NCBI GenBank assembly: GCA_003555385.1
Contig: PWHO01000219.1
Location: 1-10,514, forward strand
Direction of reading: 5' to 3'
Length of the DNA stretch: 10,514 bases
DNA from: Bacteroidales bacterium
GTDB taxonomy: Bacteria; Bacteroidota; Bacteroidia; Bacteroidales; UBA7960
Each line of letters starts with the position of its first letter. Positions within the stretch are counted from its first letter, which is position 1. A program made the position numbers and the translations under genes. This document shows positions 6,240 through 10,514 of this stretch, piece after piece. The notes under the pieces were generated by a model. The model made no database searches. It saw only the letters and a list, made by a program, of their open reading frames with translations, and had not been told where the DNA came from.

Positions 6240-7754
6240 ATGAATGTAAGACCGTTTTCCGGATTTTTGTTTTTTGCTGCGCTCATGTGGCTGGTTCCGG
6301 TTTACGGACAGGAGGAGCGGACCCCCATCGACTGGGAGGCGGGTACCATTGAATTTGACCGGCGTATCGGTGAGGATGTCAGGCGACTCATCGATGATGT
6401 GGTGTTTACCCACGAAGATACCCGCATGTATTGCGACAGTGCCTATCTTTATTCCGAGGCGAACAGCCTGCGGGCTTACGGCAATATTTTTATTCATGTC
6501 AGTGATACGGTCAGTATTTACGGGAATGAATTGTATTATGACGGTGACAGGCGATGGGCCGAGCTTACCGGTGATGTGCGAATGGTTGACCCCCAGATGA
6601 CTTTGTACACGGACTACCTGGAATATGACCTGGACCTGAATACCGCCAATTATATTGACGGAGGCAGGATCGTGGATGCGGAAAATGAACTGACCAGTGT
6701 CTGGGGTTTCTATTATGCGGATGACAAGGAGTTTTTTTTCCGCGATGAGGTGACGCTGGTAAACCCGGAGTACACCATGGAATCGGATACCCTGAAATAT
6801 AATACCCAGTCGGAGGTAGCCTATTTTTTCGGCCCCACGACCATCGTCAGCGAAGAGAATACCATTTTCTGCCGCAATGGCTGGTACGACACCCGCCAGG
6901 ACCTGGCCCGCTTCAGCAAGGATGCATTTTTTACCAACCAGGAGCAATCCATGACGGGAGATTCTGTGTTTTACGACCGGAACAGGGGTTACGGAAGGGC
7001 TACCAGCAATGTGTTGATTCGTGACAGCATCGAGGATGTGATGATCACCGGTCATTTTGCCGAGCATTTTGAAAACGATGGGATGTCGGTGGTAACACAA
7101 GAAGCGGTACTGACCGTGATCACAGACAATGACTCCCTGTTCATGCATGCCGACACCCTGAAATCTGTATATGCGGAGGAAAGGGATGAACGGTATTTTT
7201 ACGCACACCACCATGCCCGGTTTTTTAGCAATGACCTGCAGGGCCTCAGTGATTCCATTGTTTACAGTGTGCCTGATTCGCTCATTTACCTGTATCATAG
7301 TCCTGTTTTATGGTCAGATGTGTATCAGCTGACGGCCAATACCATTGAGGTTAAAACGGACGGCCGGGAGATGCTGTCTGTGGCGCTTGATGAAGCGGCA
7401 TTCATTATTTCCGAGGAGGAGGACCTCGGATACAACCAGATGAAGGGGCGTAATATGCTGGGCCATTTCAGAGACAATGAACTTTGGCGTGTGGATGTGG
7501 ATGGAAATAGTCAGACTATTTTCTTTATCCGGGACGAAGACGGTGACCTGGTAGGGATCAATAAAGCGATTTCTTCCAATGTGGTTATTTTTGTGGAAGG
7601 GAGGGAAATAACAGGTATACAGTTTGTCAGGCAGCCCGAAGCCACTTTGTTTCCCCCTGAGGATATTCCGCAGGAGGACAGGATGCTTCAGAATTTTCAA
7701 TGGCAGGCAGATCGACGGCCCAGGGATAAATGGGATATTTTTGAATGGAGATAA
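6240..7754 (+). CDS. OstA/LptA-like envelope protein (probable LPS transport)
   Basis: This is a 504-residue exported protein. Residues 1-23 (MNVRPFSGFLFFAALMWLVPVYG) form a signal peptide. The rest is a run of short beta-strand repeats of the OstA/LptA type, for example RAYGNIFIHVSDTVSIYGNEL, AELTGDVRMVDPQMTLYTDYLEY and MESDTLKYNTQSEVAYFFGP. In characterised Lpt systems such strands stack into a periplasmic bridge that carries lipopolysaccharide to the outer membrane. Bacteroidota commonly have one long OstA-like protein of about 500-600 residues in place of a short LptA. LPS transport is inferred from the fold, and there are no catalytic residues to check. I chose the ATG at 6240 over an in-frame TTG at 6231 because it begins a normal signal peptide. 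The stop lies 3 bp before the next start, so the M16 gene downstream is translationally coupled or at least cotranscribed. Confidence 0.85.
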   Translation: MNVRPFSGFLFFAALMWLVPVYGQEERTPIDWEAGTIEFDRRIGEDVRRLIDDVVFTHEDTRMYCDSAYLYSEANSLRAYGNIFIHVSDTVSIYGNELYYDGDRRWAELTGDVRMVDPQMTLYTDYLEYDLDLNTANYIDGGRIVDAENELTSVWGFYYADDKEFFFRDEVTLVNPEYTMESDTLKYNTQSEVAYFFGPTTIVSEENTIFCRNGWYDTRQDLARFSKDAFFTNQEQSMTGDSVFYDRNRGYGRATSNVLIRDSIEDVMITGHFAEHFENDGMSVVTQEAVLTVITDNDSLFMHADTLKSVYAEERDERYFYAHHHARFFSNDLQGLSDSIVYSVPDSLIYLYHSPVLWSDVYQLTANTIEVKTDGREMLSVALDEAAFIISEEEDLGYNQMKGRNMLGHFRDNELWRVDVDGNSQTIFFIRDEDGDLVGINKAISSNVVIFVEGREITGIQFVRQPEATLFPPEDIPQEDRMLQNFQWQADRRPRDKWDIFEWR

Positions 7755-7757
7755 GAT

Positions 7758-8999
7758 ATGGTGACATTTGAACGACATACATTATCAAACGGGCTCAGGG
7801 TATTGGTACACCGTGATGAAACTACACCCCTTGCAGCCTTTAACCTGCTTTATGATGTGGGGGCCAGGGATGAAACACCCGGAAAGACAGGCTTTGCCCA
7901 TTTGTTTGAACACCTGATGTTTGAGGGTTCTGTCAATATTCAGGATTACGATCGCCAGCTGCAGTATGCCGGGGGTGAAAACAATGCGTTTACCACCAAT
8001 GACATTACCAATTATTATGTCACTCTCCCCGCACAAAACCTTGAGGTGGCATTCTGGCTGGAATCTGACCGGATGCTGGGGCTGGATTTCTCTGAGAAAA
8101 AACTGGAGACCCAAAAAAGTGTGGTGGTGGAAGAATACCGCCAATCCTACCTGAACCAGCCCTACGGTGATGCCATGCTGTTGCTGCGTCCACTGGCTTA
8201 TCAAGTGCACCCTTACCAGTGGGCGACGATCGGGCAGGACATTGAGCAGATCAAAAATGCCGGTATGGATGACGTGAAAGGTTTTTTCAGGCGCTTTTAC
8301 AATCCTTCCAATGCGATACTCTGTGTCAGTGGTTTTGTGGATCCGCAGGAGGTTTTCCGGCTTGCGGAAAAATGGTTCGGGGATATTCCTGCAGGCCCTG
8401 TCAATGGACGCAACCTCCCTGCAGAACCATCCCGGGAACAAGAAAAACGGAAAGAAGTTACCGGGGATGTTCCGCAGCACCAGATTTTTATGGCTTATCA
8501 TATGTGCCGGCTTACCCATCCTGACTATCATGCCACTGACCTGGTCAGTGACCTCCTGGCCAACGGGGAATCGGCCCGCCTGACCAGGGAATTTGTGCAT
8601 GACCGCAAGGTCTTCAGCGAGGCGAATGCCTACGTCGCAGGGAGTATAGATCCTGGTCTTCTGATGGTTACGGCCAAGCTCCATGAGCAGGTTTCGCCTT
8701 CTGAGGCTGAAGAGCTTTTACGGAATGAGCTGGAAAAGCTGATGACAACCAGGCCGGATGACAGGGAGCTGCAAAAAGTGAAGAACCGGGTGGAGGCGAC
8801 CCATACCTATTTTGAGAGCAGTGTGCTGGCAAAGGCCATGAGTCTTTGCTGGTATGAATTACTGGGAGATGCAGATCTGCTGAACCGGCAAACGGATGCT
8901 TATGCCCGGGTTGAGCCTGAAGATGTACGCAGGGTAGCAGAAGGGGTGTTTCGCGCAGAAAATCTGAGTATCCTGCATTATGGCAAAAGTAACGAATGA
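7758..8999 (+). CDS. M16 family zinc peptidase, catalytic (zinc-bearing) subunit
   Basis: This 413-residue member of the pitrilysin/insulinase/mitochondrial processing peptidase family has the inverted zinc motif HLFEH at 48-52. The third metal ligand lies in VVVEEYRQSYLNQPYG, at Glu125 or Glu126. Two M16 half-domains are visible (about 1-190 and 195-410), so it would need a partner to close the chamber. The C-terminal half has Arg274 (SARL), but the usual following Tyr of the family's R/Y substrate-binding motif is absent (VFSEANA, 285 onward). No signal peptide is present, so it is probably cytoplasmic. The ATG lies 3 bp after the OstA-like stop, with GGAG 7 bases upstream inside the previous gene. 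The partner subunit follows after 24 bp. The substrate is unknown and could be short peptides. Confidence 0.93.
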   Translation: MVTFERHTLSNGLRVLVHRDETTPLAAFNLLYDVGARDETPGKTGFAHLFEHLMFEGSVNIQDYDRQLQYAGGENNAFTTNDITNYYVTLPAQNLEVAFWLESDRMLGLDFSEKKLETQKSVVVEEYRQSYLNQPYGDAMLLLRPLAYQVHPYQWATIGQDIEQIKNAGMDDVKGFFRRFYNPSNAILCVSGFVDPQEVFRLAEKWFGDIPAGPVNGRNLPAEPSREQEKRKEVTGDVPQHQIFMAYHMCRLTHPDYHATDLVSDLLANGESARLTREFVHDRKVFSEANAYVAGSIDPGLLMVTAKLHEQVSPSEAEELLRNELEKLMTTRPDDRELQKVKNRVEATHTYFESSVLAKAMSLCWYELLGDADLLNRQTDAYARVEPEDVRRVAEGVFRAENLSILHYGKSNE

Positions 9000-9023
9000 G
9001 CGGATTTCAAAAATGATAAGCCC

Positions 9024-10301
9024 ATGTTGAACAGAAAAACACCACCGCCGGTAAAACTGCTTTCTGACAGACCATTCAGGGAGCCCGTGTATTTCACTCT
9101 GAAAAATGGCCTGCCTGTGTACCTGTTGGAAGGGGGCACCGAGGAGTTTGTGAAAATAGAGGTGGTTATCAAAGCGGGCAGTTATCACCAGGACAAACCC
9201 CTGGTGGCTTATACCACAGCAAACCTGTTAAGATACGGAACCAGGAGTAAAAACCGGTCAGAGATCAATGAGATGCTCGATTTTTACAGTGCGTTTATTC
9301 ATATTGAAGCACAGAAAGATATTATTTCGGCAGGGATGTTCGTGTTGAACAAACACCTGGAGCCTGCCCTTGACCTTCTTACGGAAATGCTGCAGGAACC
9401 GGTCTTTCCTGAAGAGGACATGCACGCTTTCCTGAAAAATCATCAGCAGATGCATCTGCTGAACCAGAAGAAAGTCAGTCACCTGGCCCGGACTTACTTT
9501 GCTGAACTTATTTACGGGGAAGACCATCCTTATGGATACCGGCTCAGAACCCGCGATTTTGAAAAGGTTGAAAGAAAAGACCTGGAAGATTTCCATGCGC
9601 GTCATTTTCATACCGGTAATGCCTTTGTGCTGGTTGCCGGCCGGGTTCCAGGCGATATGATAGCGAAGCTGGAGCAGCGTTTTGGCCGGGATGACCGGGC
9701 AGAACCGGCACCGGCTGATGCAAGGGGGTTTCAGGTGATCTCCCCGGGCCAGCGTAAGGTTCACCTGGAAGTGCCTTCTGCGGTGCAGTCGGCCATTCGT
9801 GTGGGAAAACAGCTTTTCAACCGCACCCACCCATCCTATCATAAGCTTAAAATCACCAATGCATTGCTTGGCGGATACTATGGATCGAGGCTGATGCAAA
9901 ACATTCGCCAGGATAAGGGGTACACCTATGGCATCGGGTCAAATATCATTTCATTGGTCCACAGCGGATATTTCTTTATTACCTCCCAGGTAGGGGCAGA
10001 TGTGCGTGAGGCTGCCCTTGAAGAGGTGTACCGGGAGCTGAAGGCCTTGCGGACCGTGCCCGCTGATGAAAAAGAACTGGAGATATTGAAGAATTATCTT
10101 TCAGGCAGTTTCCTGCGCTCCTTTGACGGCCCGCTGGCGCAAAAAGAGCGTTTCAAGGAGCTGGTGGTTTTTGGCCTGGACGTATCCCATTATGACGATT
10201 ACCTGGAAACGCTGAAAACCATTACCGCGGAAGACATTATGGAATGCGCCGGGGATTATCTCCATGAAGATGGGATGACAGAGGTGGTGGTGGGGAAGTG
10301 A
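9024..10301 (+). CDS. M16 family peptidase-like protein, non-catalytic partner subunit
   Basis: This 425-residue protein has two M16 half-domains but no zinc site. Where active members have HxxEH, it reads YTTANLLRYGT (63-73), so the ligand positions are Tyr63, Ala66 and Asn67. The C-terminal half keeps the family's substrate-side motif: SRLMQNIRQDKGYTYGIGS (288-306) with Arg289 and Tyr302. This is the reverse of the gene upstream, as in two-subunit M16 enzymes and mitochondrial processing peptidase, where one subunit holds zinc and the other helps bind substrate. No signal peptide is seen. The start at 9024 is 24 bp after the upstream stop and has no Shine-Dalgarno sequence. The N-terminus (MLNRKTPPPVKLLSDRPFRE) matches the short lead-in common in such partners. 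Heterodimer formation is inferred. Confidence 0.9.
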   Translation: MLNRKTPPPVKLLSDRPFREPVYFTLKNGLPVYLLEGGTEEFVKIEVVIKAGSYHQDKPLVAYTTANLLRYGTRSKNRSEINEMLDFYSAFIHIEAQKDIISAGMFVLNKHLEPALDLLTEMLQEPVFPEEDMHAFLKNHQQMHLLNQKKVSHLARTYFAELIYGEDHPYGYRLRTRDFEKVERKDLEDFHARHFHTGNAFVLVAGRVPGDMIAKLEQRFGRDDRAEPAPADARGFQVISPGQRKVHLEVPSAVQSAIRVGKQLFNRTHPSYHKLKITNALLGGYYGSRLMQNIRQDKGYTYGIGSNIISLVHSGYFFITSQVGADVREAALEEVYRELKALRTVPADEKELEILKNYLSGSFLRSFDGPLAQKERFKELVVFGLDVSHYDDYLETLKTITAEDIMECAGDYLHEDGMTEVVVGK

Positions 10302-10371
10302 TGTTGTTATGAAATACTGGATGGATGCCGGGCGGATTGTTGAATGAGACACGAACAATAGCAAGGTTACT

Positions 10372-10514
10372 ATGAAAACAATCATTGACCGGATGCAAGG
10401 ATTTGAGCCGATTCGCCGGGGGCGGTCTGCGCTGCTGCAGGCATTTCTGACGGTGCTGTTGCCAAATCTGAGGGCTTTATTGAAGTTGACTTTGCTGGCA
10501 GGGGTTTTGTCTCC
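10372..10514 (+). CDS. Start of an unidentified protein, cut by the right edge
   Basis: An open frame runs from an ATG at 10372 to the window end with no stop: 47 complete codons beginning MKTIIDRMQGFEPIRRGRSA. It then becomes hydrophobic (ALLQAFLTVLLPNLRALLKL and beyond), which may be an amphipathic helix or a first membrane segment. I do not recognise the family. AAGG lies 5 bases before the ATG and could serve as a weak ribosome site. The gap after the M16 partner gene is 70 bases with no terminator or TAnnTTTG box, so it may continue the same operon. With so few residues, chance openness cannot be excluded. Confidence 0.45.
   Translation, partial: MKTIIDRMQGFEPIRRGRSALLQAFLTVLLPNLRALLKLTLLAGVLS

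Noticed and set aside
6099..7298. A 399-codon open frame on the minus strand opposite the OstA-like gene
   Set aside because: Its translation has no recognisable domain. It mirrors the codon structure of the plus-strand gene, which has a signal peptide and a clear family, so it is a shadow frame.
7785..8684. A 299-codon open frame on the minus strand opposite the zinc M16 gene
   Set aside because: The plus-strand frame contains an unambiguous HLFEH peptidase. The antisense product shows no family features.
9258..9899. A 213-codon open frame on the minus strand opposite the M16 partner gene
   Set aside because: It is a shadow of the M16 frame with no recognisable motif.
10309..10347. A 12-codon frame (MKYWMDAGRIVE) after the M16 partner gene
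   Set aside because: It is very short with no ribosome site or similarity, and is expected by chance.
1..10514. Mobile element, phage, CRISPR, toxin-antitoxin or defence system
   Set aside because: I saw no transposase, integrase, terminal inverted repeats, regularly spaced repeats or defence-type domains. All confident genes belong to common chromosomal families.

Overview
The window looks like ordinary chromosomal DNA of a Bacteroidota bacterium. Most start codons lack a Shine-Dalgarno sequence. Several intergenic sites match the Bacteroidota -7 promoter box TAnnTTTG. The gene content also fits: a membrane-anchored protein with ComEA-like helix-hairpin-helix repeats, a long OstA-like protein, and paired M16 peptidase subunits. 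Base composition looks balanced, near 50% GC by eye. A finer placement, such as a Bacteroidales or Marinilabiliales-like lineage, is a guess. No rRNA, tRNA, CRISPR array, insertion sequence, integrase or phage gene was seen.

Layout. Bases 1-3096 are read leftward: an ornithine aminotransferase (rocD, cut by the left edge), an Mn-type superoxide dismutase with an unusual N-terminal extension, and a helix-hairpin-helix protein. A well-formed intrinsic terminator follows the dismutase gene, and a promoter-like box with a leader hairpin precedes rocD. Bases 3097-3264 form a divergent promoter region. From 3265 everything is read rightward: an NSS-family Na+-dependent transporter and an AGCS-family alanine/glycine:cation symporter, 18 bp apart and probably one operon, closed by a hairpin near 6170-6204. 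A second rightward group follows: an OstA/LptA-like envelope protein, an M16 peptidase with the zinc motif starting 3 bp after it, and a second M16 protein without the zinc motif 24 bp further on. The last 143 bases probably hold the start of another gene that I cannot identify.

How the genes work together. The two transporters probably import amino acids on a sodium gradient, and RocD would feed ornithine into glutamate/proline metabolism, but no shared regulation is visible. The two M16 proteins have complementary active-site residues and very likely form one heterodimeric peptidase. Their tight coupling to an LPS-transport-type gene is the most interesting contextual link. I found no clear sign of a wholly new system. 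The best leads are the dismutase's alternative starts, the split M16 pair behind OstA, the hairpin in the rocD leader, and two in-frame repeat expansions in the helix-hairpin-helix gene.
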